DNA from: Cryomorphaceae bacterium | GTDB lineage: Bacteria; Bacteroidota; Bacteroidia; Flavobacteriales; UBA7430 | Assembly: GCA_019649675.1 (NCBI GenBank) | Contig: BOWN01000001.1 | Location: 418,868 to 482,867 of the forward strand | Length of the DNA: 64,000 nucleotides | Direction of reading: 5' to 3' | Part shown: positions 20,600 through 33,903 of the stretch, piece by piece | How the letters are laid out: each line of letters begins with the position of its first letter | How positions within the stretch are numbered: the first letter of the stretch is position 1 | Notes under the pieces: model-generated | What the model saw: only the letters and a program-made list of their open reading frames with translations | The model's database searches: none | Told to the model about the DNA's origin: nothing | Program-made: the position numbers and the translations under genes

Positions 20600-22540
20600 A
20601 TGACAAAATTAGTCGATAACATACCTGAGGGTCCTCTAGTTGATAAGTGGACAAAATACAAAGCTGATGCGAAGCTTGTTAATCCGGCAAATCGAAGAAA
20701 TATAGATGTGATTGTTGTTGGTACAGGGCTTGCTGGAGGTGCAGCTGCGGCTTCTCTTGGAGAGATGGGCTTTAATGTTAAATCCTTTTGTTTTCAAGAT
20801 TCTCCGCGAAGAGCGCACTCTATTGCCGCTCAGGGAGGTATCAATGCTGCCAAAAATTACCAAAACGACGGTGATAGTACTTATCGGCTTTTTTATGATA
20901 CAATTAAAGGAGGAGACTATCGTTCTAGAGAAGCCAACGTATATCGATTAGCTGAAGTTTCTACTAATATAATTGATCAATGTGTTGCGCAAGGTGTTCC
21001 CTTTGCAAGAGAATATGGTGGTTTATTAGATAACAGATCTTTTGGTGGTGTACAAGTACAAAGAACATTCTATGCTAAAGGTCAAACTGGTCAGCAACTT
21101 CTCATTGGAGCATATCAAGCCTTAAGTCGTCAAATAAGTAAAGGAACAGTCACCATGTACAACAGACACGAAATGATGGATGTGGTTGTAATTGATGGAA
21201 AAGCACGAGGCATTATTGCACGTAATTTAATCACTGGTAAGATTGAACGTCACTCTGCCCATGCTGTAGTGCTAGCTTCTGGTGGTTATGGAAATGTTTT
21301 CTTTTTATCTACCAATGCAATGGGATCAAATTGTACTGCTGCTTGGAAATCATATAAAAAAGGTGCATACTTTGCTAATCCATGTTTTGTTCAAATTCAT
21401 CCAACATGTATTCCGGTAACTGGAGACCACCAATCGAAATTGACTTTAATGTCGGAATCACTTCGTAATGACGGACGTATTTGGGTTCCTAAGAAAAAAG
21501 AAGATGCAGAGGCTATTGCGCGTGGTGAAAAGACAGGTCTCGACATTGCTGAAGAAGATCGCGATTATTATTTAGAGCGTCGTTATCCTGCATTTGGGAA
21601 CTTAGTTCCAAGAGACGTAGCATCAAGAGCTGCTAAAGAACGCTGCGATGCTGGTTATGGTGTAAACAAAACAGGTCAGGCTGTCTTTCTAGATTTTTCT
21701 GACGCAATTAATCGACTTGGTAAAGATGCCGTAGAAGCACGATATGGAAACTTATTTCAGATGTATGAAAAAATTACTGATGAAAACCCTTACGAGATGC
21801 CAATGAAAATTTATCCCGCTATTCACTACACAATGGGCGGTATATGGGTAGACTACAATTTACAAACCACAATACCTGGTTTGTTTGCTACCGGAGAAGC
21901 TAACTTCTCAGATCACGGCGCAAACAGATTAGGAGCTTCAGCACTTATGCAAGGTTTAGCTGACGGATATTTTGTAGCACCATACACTGTGTCTAATTAT
22001 TTAGCAGATGATATACGCACAGGAAAAATTTCAACTGATCACCCAGAATTCGAAAAAGCTGAAAAAACAGTTGATGACAAATTAGACTATTTTATCAATA
22101 ATAATGGCTCAAAATCTGTTGATTATTTTCACAGAAAATTAGGTAAAATAATTTGGGAAAACTGTGGGATGGCAAGAAATAAAGAAGATCTAGAGAAGGC
22201 AATCAAAGAAGTTGATTCACTAAGAGATGAATTTTGGAAAGAAGTGAAAGTTCCTGGAACTAAAGATGGCCTTAATCAAGAGTTAGAAAAAGCAGGGCGT
22301 GTAGCTGACTTTATTGAACTGGGTGCCCTTATGTGTTATGATGCTTTAAGTAGAGAAGAGTCTTGTGGTGGGCACTTTAGAGAAGAATATCAAACTCCTG
22401 AAGGAGAAGCTGTTAGAAATGACAAGGAATTCGCTTTTGTGTCTGCATGGGAATTTAAAGGAGAGAAAAAAGTACCTGAACTTCATAAAGAAGATCTCAA
22501 GTACGAAAATATTGAATTGAAACAAAGAAGCTATAAATAA
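20600..22540 (+). CDS. sdhA: Succinate dehydrogenase/fumarate reductase flavoprotein subunit
   Basis: 646-residue catalytic subunit that oxidises succinate to fumarate. The dinucleotide fold [19 protein letters not shown] starts near residue 40; the covalent FAD His lies in [18 protein letters not shown]. Active-site regions [13 protein letters not shown], the Arg-rich [30 protein letters not shown] and [21 protein letters not shown] are all present. Its stop overlaps the sdhB start by one base (TAATG). Frame intact. Confidence 0.96.
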   Translation: MTKLVDNIPEGPLVDKWTKYKADAKLVNPANRRNIDVIVVGTGLAGGAAAASLGEMGFNVKSFCFQDSPRRAHSIAAQGGINAAKNYQNDGDSTYRLFYDTIKGGDYRSREANVYRLAEVSTNIIDQCVAQGVPFAREYGGLLDNRSFGGVQVQRTFYAKGQTGQQLLIGAYQALSRQISKGTVTMYNRHEMMDVVVIDGKARGIIARNLITGKIERHSAHAVVLASGGYGNVFFLSTNAMGSNCTAAWKSYKKGAYFANPCFVQIHPTCIPVTGDHQSKLTLMSESLRNDGRIWVPKKKEDAEAIARGEKTGLDIAEEDRDYYLERRYPAFGNLVPRDVASRAAKERCDAGYGVNKTGQAVFLDFSDAINRLGKDAVEARYGNLFQMYEKITDENPYEMPMKIYPAIHYTMGGIWVDYNLQTTIPGLFATGEANFSDHGANRLGASALMQGLADGYFVAPYTVSNYLADDIRTGKISTDHPEFEKAEKTVDDKLDYFINNNGSKSVDYFHRKLGKIIWENCGMARNKEDLEKAIKEVDSLRDEFWKEVKVPGTKDGLNQELEKAGRVADFIELGALMCYDALSREESCGGHFREEYQTPEGEAVRNDKEFAFVSAWEFKGEKKVPELHKEDLKYENIELKQRSYK

Positions 22541-23301
22541 TGACGGACATGAATCTTACATTGAAAGTTTGGCGTCAAAATGGCGAAAATGATAAAGGTC
22601 GTATTGTAGAATACAAGATGTCAGATATTTCACCTGATATGTCATTCCTTGAGATGATGGATGTTCTCAACGAACAACTCATTGAAAAAGGAGATAATCC
22701 TGTAGCTTTTGATCACGATTGTCGCGAAGGTATCTGTGGATCTTGTTCTATGTATATAAATGGTGAGCCCCATGGGCCCGAAAACCTTATTACTACATGT
22801 CAGCTTCATATGCGCTCTTTTAAAGATGGCGACACCATATACATTGAACCATGGAGAGCTTCGGCATTTCCTGTTGTGAAAGATTTAGTTGTAGACCGTT
22901 CTGCTTTTGATGCTATAATTCAAGCCGGTGGGTATGTCTCTGTAAACACCTCTGGTAATACGCAAGATGCAAATGCCATTCCTATAAATAAAACTGACGC
23001 TGACGCAGCATTTGATGCTGCTACCTGTATTGGTTGTGGTGCATGTGTTGCAACCTGTAAAAACTCATCTGCCATGCTGTTTACCGCTGCTAAAGTATCT
23101 CATTTAGCACACCTTCCGCAGGGACAAGTTGAAGCGAAAGAACGCGCCATTAACATGGTGAATAAAATGGACGAGTTAGGTTTTGGAAATTGCACAAACA
23201 CGGGAGATTGTGAAATTCAGTGTCCAAAAGGTATCTCACTTGATAATATTGCACTTATGAATCGTGATTTCTTGGGGGCTTCGTTAAAATCTGAAAAATA
23301 A
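22540..23301 (+). CDS. sdhB: Succinate dehydrogenase iron-sulfur subunit
   Basis: 253 residues. The plant-type [2Fe-2S] site is [18 protein letters not shown] with a later Cys in LITTCQLHM; the C-terminal half has [19 protein letters not shown] and [16 protein letters not shown] for the [4Fe-4S] and [3Fe-4S] clusters. It carries electrons from SdhA to the membrane subunit. Start overlaps the sdhA stop. Frame intact; convergent with the next gene six bases downstream. Confidence 0.96.
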   Translation: MTDMNLTLKVWRQNGENDKGRIVEYKMSDISPDMSFLEMMDVLNEQLIEKGDNPVAFDHDCREGICGSCSMYINGEPHGPENLITTCQLHMRSFKDGDTIYIEPWRASAFPVVKDLVVDRSAFDAIIQAGGYVSVNTSGNTQDANAIPINKTDADAAFDAATCIGCGACVATCKNSSAMLFTAAKVSHLAHLPQGQVEAKERAINMVNKMDELGFGNCTNTGDCEIQCPKGISLDNIALMNRDFLGASLKSEK

Positions 23302-23306
23302 TCTTT

Positions 23307-24030
23307 TTAGATCCCTCTTTCTTTTTAATCGCCTCATAAGCTTCCTGAACTTTCAAAAACTTTTCTTTTCCCATCTTCTGCTGAGCTTGACTTAATTCAC
23401 TCAACTTATCAGGGTGGTATTTCATAGCCATTTTTCGATATGCTCTCTTTACATCTGAATCTGATGCAGAAGAAGTTATATCCAAAATTTTATAATACTG
23501 CTTTGGCTCCTTAAAAACATAGCTTTAATTGAAGCCATATCATGTATATTAATGTACATGTAACGACCGATCTTTTCTATGATCTCAACTTCTTTAACAT
23601 CTACATGACCGTCAGCCATTGATATACCATACAAGAAGTGAATCAATTGCAGTCGTTGAGCATGTGAGACGTGTTTATCGATCTGCAAACAAATCTGACG
23701 CAGAGAAACCTCCTTGCTATTGATGATGTGCTTAAAAACTTTAAAACTCTCCTCGGCACGTCGGGCACCAAACATTTGTTTGAACTGCGCCCGAACATAA
23801 TCGAGTTCTCTTTGATCAACCTTACCATCTGCTTTAATTACATAAGCTGCCAAAATCAATAGGCTGATTTCAAACTGCGCTGCAGGAGCACTCATATTTT
23901 GATAATGACGCTGGAATTTATCTTGTTCTTCGGCTTTGCTAAATAATGACCCTAATGCATAACCTAATAATGCACCCATTGGTCCGGCAAACATCCAACC
24001 CAAACCACCTGTAATCCACTTTAATTTCAT
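23307..24030 (-). CDS. TerB-like domain plus C-terminal J-domain protein (DjlA-like), frameshifted
   Basis: The N-terminus has a glycine-rich hydrophobic stretch (ITGGLGWMFAGPMGALLGYALGSLF), then a TerB-like helical domain (about residues 45-165: LILAAYVIKADGKVDQRELDYV, ISMADGHVDVKEVEIIEKI). A J-domain closes the protein: ITSSASDSDVKRAYRKMAMKYHPDKL has the HPD motif that stimulates DnaK ATPase. Frame breaks near 23490 separate the parts, and one missing A near 23325 removes the natural end; restoring it gives IKKERGI, typical for the family, with a stop at 23307 that avoids the sdhB gene. It is a probable DnaK co-chaperone; client unknown. Confidence 0.8.
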
Positions 24031-24098
24031 TTGCTAAATTTTACTTGAAGATGACAAATATTAAACCAAAATCAAAACTCTGACATTTTGTACATTTA

Positions 24099-24978
24099 TT
24101 GAGTATGTGGGAAAATTTTAAACATAAAACCGTCAGAGATCTGGCTTGGGCTGTCTCTTCTAACGGGATATTAAATGACAAACTTGCAGTAGAGGAATCT
24201 TTGCTTCGAGAAGAGTACCAAAAATTTATAGCTCAACTGAGGCAATTAGATGAAGATCCGAAATTATTACTGAAATTTTGGAAACAAAAACATAAAAGGT
24301 TAGGACACTATTTTGAGCAACTGATTTTTTTCTGGTTACAACATTCAGAACGGTTTACCATTTTAGCTAAAAATATACCGCTTAGATCAGACAAAAAAAA
24401 CACGCTTGGAGAGGTGGACTTAATTGTTCAAGATAAAGACACATTAAACTACGAGCACTGGGAATTGGCTGTAAAATTTTATTTGGCATATTCTCAAAAT
24501 GGACTCACAAATTACATCGGCCCAAATGCCAACGATTACTTTCATCTTAAACTTGAAAAGCTCAAAGAGCATCAATGTAAAATTCTGGAAAGCGATGAGG
24601 GTAAAAACTATTATCAGAATTAGAAATTTCTGATATACATGCAAAACTGTTGGTAAAAGGATTTCTTTACTACCATCCAAAACAAGAAAACACACCATGG
24701 GAAAACATCCACGCCAATCACGCAAAATCTTGGTGGGTTTACCTCAAAGAGGTAGAAAACTTTTAAGAACGATCATCATTTTGCACTCATTCATAAAAAT
24801 GAATGGCTAAGCAAACCAAAACGCCAGAAAAGTTGTTATCAAAAAAGCATGTGTTGAACAACTTAACGAATCACTCAAAAGAAGCCCAAGAAGTCTTTAT
24901 CTGGCCTGTTATAAAAATTCAGAATTGATAAGCCAAGGATTCGTTGTGCATAACAATTGGCCAGACATTAAATCATAA
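24099..24978 (+). CDS. DUF1853 family protein, frameshifted
   Basis: About 290 residues once repaired. DUF1853 signatures are LGHYFEQLIFFWLQHS, NTLGEVDLIVQD, the HWELAVKFYLAY stretch, and YIGPNANDYFHLKLEKLKEHQ. The TLGEVDLIVxD and ELAVKFY pattern (an acidic pair then E-x-V-K) recalls PD-(D/E)xK nuclease-type folds, but activity is unproven. Frame breaks near 24610, 24765 and 24800-24930; the natural end VVHNNWPDIKS stops at 24978. Not a member of any clear operon: divergent from the TerB/J-domain gene and convergent with the aldehyde dehydrogenase. Confidence 0.72.
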
Positions 24979-25007
24979 AAAACCTCTAACATTTCAGTAA
25001 GAGGTTT
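24977..25007 (-). terminator. Rho-independent terminator downstream of the aldehyde dehydrogenase
   Basis: Inverted repeat AAACCTCT (24980-24987) and AGAGGTTT (25000-25007) with a 12-base loop. On the minus strand it ends in six T (24977-24982), so it best serves the aldehyde dehydrogenase gene that stops at 25031. Confidence 0.6.
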
Positions 25008-25030
25008 AAATATTAAAAAGCACTTATCGC

Positions 25031-26565
25031 TTATAATTCAAACTTTATACCCTGAGCCAAAGGCAGCTCAGTAGAATAATTAATGGTATTGGTTTGTCGA
25101 CGCATATAGCCTTTCCATGCATCCGAGCCAGACTCACGTCCACCACCAGTTTCTTTTTCTCCACCAAAAGCACCGCCAATCTCAGCACCCGAAGTACCAA
25201 TATTTACGTTGGCAATACCACAATCTGAGCCAGCATGAGATAAAAACCGCTCTGCCTCTCTCAAATTCGTAGTCATAATTGCAGAAGACAAACCTTGGGC
25301 ACATCATTTTGCATGTCAATGGCTTCATCCAAATCAGAATATTTAAGTAAGTATAAAATTGGCGCAAAGGTTTCGTGCTGTACAATGGCAAAATTGTTTT
25401 TCGCTTCTGCAATGGCAGGCTTCACATAACAACCAGACTCATACCCTTGACCTTCTAGTACACCACCTTCTACAAGAATGCTTCCACCCTCTTCAACAAC
25501 CGTGTTAAAGCATCGTTGTACATCGCAACAGCATCTGTATCAATAAGTGGCCCAACATGGTTGTTTTCATCTAATGGATTTCCAATACTCAATTGCTTGT
25601 ATGCAGCAGCTAATTTTTCTTTAACCGTGTCGTAAATGCTTTCATGAATAATTAAACGACGAGTAGAAGTACAACGCTGTCCTGCAGTTCCAACCGCACC
25701 GAATACTGCACCTATAATGGTCATTTCGAGATCTGCATCTGGAGTAACATGATGGCATTGTTACCACCTAACTCTAAATTGACTTTCCAAAACGCTCAGC
25801 TACCGTTGCACCTACAATTCTTCCCATACGGGTAGATCCGTGGCAGAAATTAAAGGCACACGCTTGTCGTTCGTCATCCACTCACCTACCTTATAATCAC
25901 CATTTACCAAGGCACAAATACCTTCTGGTAAATCGTTTTCTTTAGTACTTCCGCCATAATGTTCTGACATGCCACACCACACATCGGTGCTTTTTCAGAA
26001 GGCTTCCAAATACATACATTTCCACAAATCCAAGCCAAAGCAGTATTCCATGCCCAAACAGCTACCGGAAAATTGAAGGCAGAAATAATACCTACAACAC
26101 CTAAAGGGTGGTACTGGTCGTACATGCGGTGCCCTGGTCTTTCAGAGTGCATGGTCATCCCATTGAGTTGACGTGAAAGGCCTACAGCAAAATCACAAAT
26201 GTCAATCATTTCTTGAACCTCACCCAGACCTTCCTGGTACGATTTCCCATTTCGTAAGAAACCAATTTTCCTAGAGGCTCTTTATAATCTCGTAATTTAT
26301 TTCCAAACTGACGGACAATCTCACCACGCAATGGTGCAGGCATAACCCGCCATATTTTGTATGCTTTTTGACCCGCTGCCATGACAGCTTCATAATCCTC
26401 TTTAGTCGAGACAGCTACCTTTCCAATAAGTTTTCCATCTACCGGAGAGTACGATTCAATTAAATTTGATGTGGTTCCCAACCAGTTGTTACCTGTTGAG
26501 CATCCTTTATTTATTTCCGCAAGACCTAATGTTTTTAGAGCTTCTTGCATTCCAAATTGATCCAT
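25031..26565 (-). CDS. Aldehyde dehydrogenase, ALDH7 (aminoadipate-semialdehyde) type, frameshifted
   Basis: NAD-dependent aldehyde oxidation. Features of the ALDH7/antiquitin group are [20 protein letters not shown] at the N-terminus, [40 protein letters not shown], and the catalytic Cys loop [17 protein letters not shown]; the end reads [16 protein letters not shown]. This group includes alpha-aminoadipate semialdehyde dehydrogenase of lysine breakdown. Frame breaks near 26210, 25920, 25830, 25740, 25480 and 25290 divide the gene into pieces; their sum is about 510 residues, normal length. The catalytic-Cys piece is intact. The gene is 40 bases downstream of rseP; substrate assignment is inferred from family resemblance only. 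Confidence 0.85.
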
Positions 26566-26605
26566 AGTATGTGGTTAAATTTAAGTTGAAAATTAATAAA
26601 TCCTA

Positions 26606-27931
26606 TTAATTAAAAAGTTTAATAATATCGTTTCCATTTGCTAAAAGAAGCAGGGCTATCAAAATAAGAAAACCTGTTACCTGAGCATACTCTAATAATT
26701 TATCAGAAGGCTTTCTTCCAGTAATCATCTCTCCAAGTAAAAACATAACATGCCCACCATCTAAAGCAGGTATCGGTAAAATATTCATGAAAGCGAGGAT
26801 GATTGAAAGAAAGGCAGTAAAATTCCAAAATGAATACCAGTCCCACTCCGGGCTATATTGTTTTCCAATACTTATAAAACCTCCAAGTCCTTTCCAAGCT
26901 CCTGTTTCCGGATTAAAAATCAATTTCATTTGCTGGACATAAGAATCCAACTTATCCATAGCCATAGAGGTTCCGGCAGGAAAAGACTCAAAGAATCCAT
27001 AGTCCTTATGATCGAATGAGATTAATTCTTTAGGTGGTACATAATAAACTCCTATTTTACCGGTCTCGCCAAGCATCATATTGTAATTTAAAGTATCCAA
27101 ACCTCTTAAAACTGACAATTGAATTTCTTGTCCAGCAAATAAAGGTAATGTTTTAACATATTCAGAAAAATACAAGACTTCTTGTCCATTAATGGCAATC
27201 AATTGGTCGCCTTTAAGAACCCCTGCAGCTTCGGCTACAGAACCATCATCAAATTTCTGAGCTATATAAGGCCAAGCCATTCCAATAAATCTAGACTCAT
27301 TTTTTTCTATAAACTGTTCTATTAAATTTGAAGGGATTGAAATTGAAACGGTTTCACCATTTCTTTCTACCAAAACCTCAGTGGCACCAGAGATTAAAAT
27401 TGCTTCAGGGATATCCGAAAAATTCTCATAGTATACCCCATCAATTGTCAATATCTTATCTCCATTTTGAAACCCTATTTCTTTTGCCAATTCAGAGCAT
27501 TCAATACCATATTTAAGGTTTTCGGTTTTCAAATAATCATCGCCCCAAGTAAATAAGATCATAGCATAAATAACCATGGCCAAAAGTACATTTACAGCAA
27601 CACCACCTACCATAATAATGAGTCGTTGCCAAGCAGGCTTAGATCGAAATTCCCAGGGCTGAGGTTTAGCGTTGAGATGCTCTGTGTCCATAGACTCGTC
27701 AATCATACCAGAAATTTTGACATAACCGCCTAATGGTAACCAACCTATTCCATATTCTGTCTCACCAATTTTTTTCTTAAGTAATGAAAAATACGGATCA
27801 AAGAATAAATAGAACTTTTCGACACGCGTATTGAATAATTTAGCTGGAATAAAGTGCCCTAATTCATGTAAAACGATTAGAAAGGAAAGGCTCAAGAAAA
27901 ACTGAGCTGCTCGGATTAAGGTTTCGGTCAT
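26606..27931 (-). CDS. rseP: RIP metalloprotease RseP (site-2 protease)
   Basis: 441-residue membrane zinc protease that cleaves transmembrane substrates such as anti-sigma factors. The zinc motif HELGH is in FLIVLHELGHFIPAK in the first membrane segment; the third ligand Asp is in ILPIPALDGGHVMF near the C-terminus. Two PDZ-like regions lie between (about 140-210 and 220-290: GFQNGDKILTIDG and GVLKGDQLIAINGQEVLYFSE). The last membrane segment is VTGFLILIALLLLANG. Frame intact. It starts four bases after the dxr stop; dxr-rseP is a conserved pair in this phylum. Confidence 0.94.
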   Translation of the reverse strand: MTETLIRAAQFFLSLSFLIVLHELGHFIPAKLFNTRVEKFYLFFDPYFSLLKKKIGETEYGIGWLPLGGYVKISGMIDESMDTEHLNAKPQPWEFRSKPAWQRLIIMVGGVAVNVLLAMVIYAMILFTWGDDYLKTENLKYGIECSELAKEIGFQNGDKILTIDGVYYENFSDIPEAILISGATEVLVERNGETVSISIPSNLIEQFIEKNESRFIGMAWPYIAQKFDDGSVAEAAGVLKGDQLIAINGQEVLYFSEYVKTLPLFAGQEIQLSVLRGLDTLNYNMMLGETGKIGVYYVPPKELISFDHKDYGFFESFPAGTSMAMDKLDSYVQQMKLIFNPETGAWKGLGGFISIGKQYSPEWDWYSFWNFTAFLSIILAFMNILPIPALDGGHVMFLLGEMITGRKPSDKLLEYAQVTGFLILIALLLLANGNDIIKLFN

Positions 27932-27935
27932 TGTA

Positions 27936-29087
27936 TCAAATATTGTCTTTTGTTATTCTACGTGCTTCAGTATCCGAAGCTATGTAATCTTCTAGTGATG
28001 GATTTTTGACAAATGTACATTTTTGCAGCGTATCTGCAATGATGTCTGACATCTGTAAAAACCCAACTTTATCTTTTAAGAAGGCATCTACCACCACCTC
28101 ATTTGCTGCGTTTAAAACACAGGGTGCATTCCCTTCTTTTTCGAGCACATCGTAGGCCAATTGTAGGTTTCTAAAAGATTTTACATCTGGCTGCTCAAAG
28201 GTTAAATTTGGATAGTCTATAAAATTGAACCGTTCAAAAGTATTAGGCAAACGTTCTGGATAAGCTAGAGCGTATTGAATCGGAAGTTTCATGTCGGGCA
28301 ATCCCAACTGAGCTTTAATAGATCCATCTTGAAACTGAACCAGAGAATGAACGATGGATTGCGGATGAACAATCACTTCGATCTGATTTTGCTTTAAGCC
28401 AAATAACCACTTTGCTTCAATCACCTCCAAGCCTTTATTCATCATACTAGCCGAATCAATAGTAATTTTTGCGCCCATGTCCCAATTCGGGTGTTTTAAA
28501 GCAGCCTTTTTAGTCACATTTAATAAAGCTTCGCGATTCATTCCTCGAAATGGCCCTCCCGAAGCAGTTAAAACAATTTTTTCTATTGGGTTGTGGAACT
28601 CTCCTACCAAACATTGAAAAATTGCTGAATGCTCTGAATCTACCGGATAAATATTTATCCCTTTTGCTTTGGCTCTTTGGGTGACCAATTGCCCTGCAAC
28701 CACTAGCGTTTCTTTATTCGCTAATGCAATATTCTTTCCTGCATCTATGGCTGCCAAAGTGGGAATTAACCCTGCATAACCCACCAAAGCTGTAAGCACA
28801 AGATCGACTGTTTCCATCTGCACAACTTGCGAGAGAGCCTCGGCACCGGCATAAACTTTTATGTGATGTGCATCAAGTGCTGCATATACCTTATCGTACA
28901 AACTTTTTTCGCCAATAACCACCACATTAGGTTGATGAGCTATCGCTTGCTCAATTAAGAGCTCAGCGTTGCAATTAGCAGTTAAAACCTCTACTTCAAA
29001 TCGGTCTTTTTGTTCTAAAACAACGCCTAAAGCTTGCGTCCCAATTGAGCCTGTAGAACCTAATATGGCAATGCGCTTTTTTGTCAT
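27936..29087 (-). CDS. dxr: 1-deoxy-D-xylulose 5-phosphate reductoisomerase
   Basis: Second enzyme of the MEP isoprenoid pathway; converts DXP to MEP with NADPH. The 383-residue product has the NADPH motif ILGSTGSIGTQAL, LANKETLVVAGQ, the catalytic PVDSEHSAIFQCL (Asp and Glu metal ligands), TASGGPFRG, HPNWDMGAKITIDSASMMNKGLE and the C-terminal APCVLNAANEVVVDAFL. Frame intact, normal length. Cotranscription with rseP is likely. A possible TACCTTTG box lies at 29093-29100, five bases before the ATG. Confidence 0.96.
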   Translation of the reverse strand: MTKKRIAILGSTGSIGTQALGVVLEQKDRFEVEVLTANCNAELLIEQAIAHQPNVVVIGEKSLYDKVYAALDAHHIKVYAGAEALSQVVQMETVDLVLTALVGYAGLIPTLAAIDAGKNIALANKETLVVAGQLVTQRAKAKGINIYPVDSEHSAIFQCLVGEFHNPIEKIVLTASGGPFRGMNREALLNVTKKAALKHPNWDMGAKITIDSASMMNKGLEVIEAKWLFGLKQNQIEVIVHPQSIVHSLVQFQDGSIKAQLGLPDMKLPIQYALAYPERLPNTFERFNFIDYPNLTFEQPDVKSFRNLQLAYDVLEKEGNAPCVLNAANEVVVDAFLKDKVGFLQMSDIIADTLQKCTFVKNPSLEDYIASDTEARRITKDNI

Positions 29088-29175
29088 ACCGGCAAAGGTA
29101 ATTATTTCATCGTTGTGCAGTGAGTAAAGTTGATTGAAATCTCAATCTTATAGAACAAAGATTTATCTTAGCAAC

Positions 29176-29952
29176 ATGAGAGAGAAAGTCTTTTTTGCAC
29201 ATGCCAATGGGTTTCCTGCTGAGGTATATAACGATTTATTTAAACGCTTACCGAAATTTGACATCGGCTATATTTCTAAATTAGGCCATGGAAGCTATAA
29301 AATAAGAAGCTCATGGAAAGATCTTGTGCCTGAGGTCATAGATTATTTTGAAGCTAATTATACCGAACCCTTATGGGCAATTGGCCATTCATTTGGTGCC
29401 GTAATATTAGCATTTGCCGCCGAGCAAAGGCCCGATCTTTTTAAAGGAATAATTATGATGGATCCGCCTGTTTTATCAAGAAAAATTCGTTGGGCAATGG
29501 CCATTATTCAGTTTTTAGGGATTTCTCATAAGGTCATGCCTTTGGCAAAAAAAGCAGCAAATAGATCTGATTATTTCCCCTCAAAGGCCTTTGTTGCGAA
29601 AAAACTAAGAAACAAATTTCTTTTCAAAAATTTTAGTGATGCTTCGTTTAATAATTACATTAAACACGGGTGGGAAGATTCAGAAAACGGGGTGAAATTA
29701 TCCTTTAATAAAGATCTTGAAACTAGGATATTTGCCCTAACTCATCCATTTTATTCCTCAATTAAACACAGCATTCCCAGTTATTATATTTATGCAACTG
29801 TTGGGGAGATTGCAAATACGCGAGATATTAACTCTATAAAACACCTATTCCCAAAAACGAAATTCATTCCCATTAAAAATGGAGGTCATTTATTCCCCTT
29901 TGAAGAAACTGAAAAATGTGTAAATGAAATTAATGCAATTCTAAAACAATAA
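29176..29952 (+). CDS. Alpha/beta hydrolase
   Basis: About 258 residues. Begins MREKVFFAHANGFPAEVYNDL, a pattern (HANGFP) seen in a group of alpha/beta hydrolases where the oxyanion loop reads HxNGF. Nucleophile elbow is WAIGHSFGAVILAFA; the C-terminal catalytic His lies in NGGHLFPFEE. I chose this ATG rather than the one at 29134 because the protein's fold begins here and the extra 14 residues show no family pattern. No signal peptide. Substrate unknown. Frame intact; divergent from dxr. Confidence 0.85.
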   Translation: MREKVFFAHANGFPAEVYNDLFKRLPKFDIGYISKLGHGSYKIRSSWKDLVPEVIDYFEANYTEPLWAIGHSFGAVILAFAAEQRPDLFKGIIMMDPPVLSRKIRWAMAIIQFLGISHKVMPLAKKAANRSDYFPSKAFVAKKLRNKFLFKNFSDASFNNYIKHGWEDSENGVKLSFNKDLETRIFALTHPFYSSIKHSIPSYYIYATVGEIANTRDINSIKHLFPKTKFIPIKNGGHLFPFEETEKCVNEINAILKQ

Positions 29953-30068
29953 TGATAATGTTTTCGCATTACATTAAAAGTAATTTTTTCAGCAAAGAAA
30001 GTCTTGAGCGTATGTTTTTATTAATTGAGAAAAGCCTCGTATTTTTACACAAATAAATTCTAAGGTAT

Positions 30069-32213
<2,145 letters not shown>

Positions 32214-32214
32214 A

Positions 32215-32872
32215 ATGAATCAAAAAGGGCAAATATGGATTACTAAATCGCTAGGCGAAAAGCAGAAAGCCTGCGTCCAAAATTCAGGTTTTGAAGTAAA
32301 TGAAATCGCCCTAACTAAAATACAATATCTAGATTTTCCAAAAGATCTACCCGAAGCCGAAGCCTGGGTATTCACCAGCAAAAATGCTGTAAACAACCTA
32401 AGTCAAAATAATTTCGCAGGAAAGGTATATGCTTCTGGAAAACAAACAGCAATAGCACTTAAAGAAAAAGGCTTTGAAACCAAAAGCGGCGATTCAGAAA
32501 CAGCAAAAAGTTTAGCGGAATTGATTGCTGAAGATGGTGTTAAGTCAGCATTATTCTTTTGCGGAAATATCCGTCGAAACGAATTACCCAATTACCTTGC
32601 TAAAAAGGCGTTAAACTAAAAGAAGAAGTGGTTTACCACACGCTTTTAGATCCAAAAAAATACCAAGTCAAAAGGAGACGCCCTCTTTTTTATGAGTCCT
32701 TCAGCTGTAGAATCTTTTGCTATGATGAACGAATTCGACACAGAACTCGATTATTACAGCATTGGAGAAACTACGGCGAATACGCTTCGTAAAAAGGCGT
32801 ACAAAAAATAAACACTGCAACAAAGCTTCCTTAGAAGCAATGCTCGAACAATACGCAACACAAAACAAATAA
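32215..32872 (+). CDS. hemD: Uroporphyrinogen-III synthase, frameshifted
   Basis: Cyclises hydroxymethylbilane to uroporphyrinogen III. HemD diverges strongly in sequence; here the call rests on [48 protein letters not shown], and, after repair, [14 protein letters not shown] and [15 protein letters not shown], together with its place between hemC and hemE. The ATG at 32215 follows the hemC stop by one base. Frame breaks near 32610, 32675 and 32805; the end [13 protein letters not shown] stops at 32872. Normal length about 220 residues. A second, different HemD-like gene lies at 48917. Confidence 0.85.
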
Positions 32873-32875
32873 AAA

Positions 32876-33903
32876 ATGGAGTTCCCGAAATTAAAAATGA
32901 CCTGTTAATAAGAGCCTTAAAGGGAGAAAATGTTGAGAGACCTCCGGTATGGATGATGCGTCAAGCTGGGCGTTTTTTACCAGATTACAGAGTTTTAAGA
33001 GAAAAATACACCTTCTTTGAACGCTGTGAAACACCTCATTTGGTTTCCGAAATTACCACCATGCCCATCTGGCAGGTGGGTTCCGATGCGGCTATTTTAT
33101 TCTCTGATATTTTAGTTGTTCCTGTGGCCATGGGCTATCATGTAGATATGGTTCCCGGTGTAGGCCCTCGACTTCCTAAAACAGTAAAAATTTGCAGATG
33201 CCGAGGCCATCCAAATGCCTGATGTAGAAGAAGCGCTTGGCTATGTAATGGAAGGGATTAAACAAACACGAATGGACTTAAAAGGTGAAGTTCCATTGAT
33301 AGGCTTTGCTGGTGCGCCATGGACACTGCTATGTTACATGGTCCAAGGAAAAGGCTCGAAAGACTTTTCTGAAGCCAAACGCTTTTGCTTCAAACAACCA
33401 GAAGCGGCAAAAGTGTTGCTAGACAAAATTACAGACACAACTATTGCGTATATGAAAGCGCAAATCAAAGCAGGGGCTCAGGCTTTTCAATTGTTTGACT
33501 CCTGGGCAGGTTTATTAGGTCCGGATGACTTTATGGAATTTTCCTACCCATACTTAAAGAAAATTGTTGCAGAATGTACCGTGCCAAATATCTTATTCGC
33601 TAAAGGTTCGTGGTATGCACTAGAAGAATTAAAAGCAACAGGAGCCAACGCTATAGGTGTCGATTGGGCTGTGACACCAGAAATGGCAAGAAACGTATTA
33701 GGTTCTGATGTAACCATTCAAGGAAATTTTGATCCCTCAAGGTTGTATGCTCCAATCCCTCAAATTGAAAAATGGACAAAAGAAATGATTGACCGATTTG
33801 GAAAAGACGCTACATCGTTAATTTAGGACATGGAATTTTACCAACTGTTCCTGTTGACCATGCCAGAGCATTCATTAATGCAGTAAAAACTACAGCTAAA
33901 TGA
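32876..33903 (+). CDS. hemE: Uroporphyrinogen decarboxylase, frameshifted
   Basis: Removes four carboxyl groups to give coproporphyrinogen III. Seen are [17 protein letters not shown], the active-site Asp region [47 protein letters not shown], and (33820-33880) [18 protein letters not shown]. The ATG at 32876 gives [20 protein letters not shown] when one A is added near 32905. Other breaks lie near 33195 (one A and one T missing, before [16 protein letters not shown]) and 33815. Length about 342 residues. Stop and hemF start overlap (ATGA). Confidence 0.95.

Noticed and set aside
24610..24978. Separate small genes downstream of the DUF1853 frame
   Set aside because: The pieces read on as one DUF1853 protein after single-base corrections, with a proper end at 24978.
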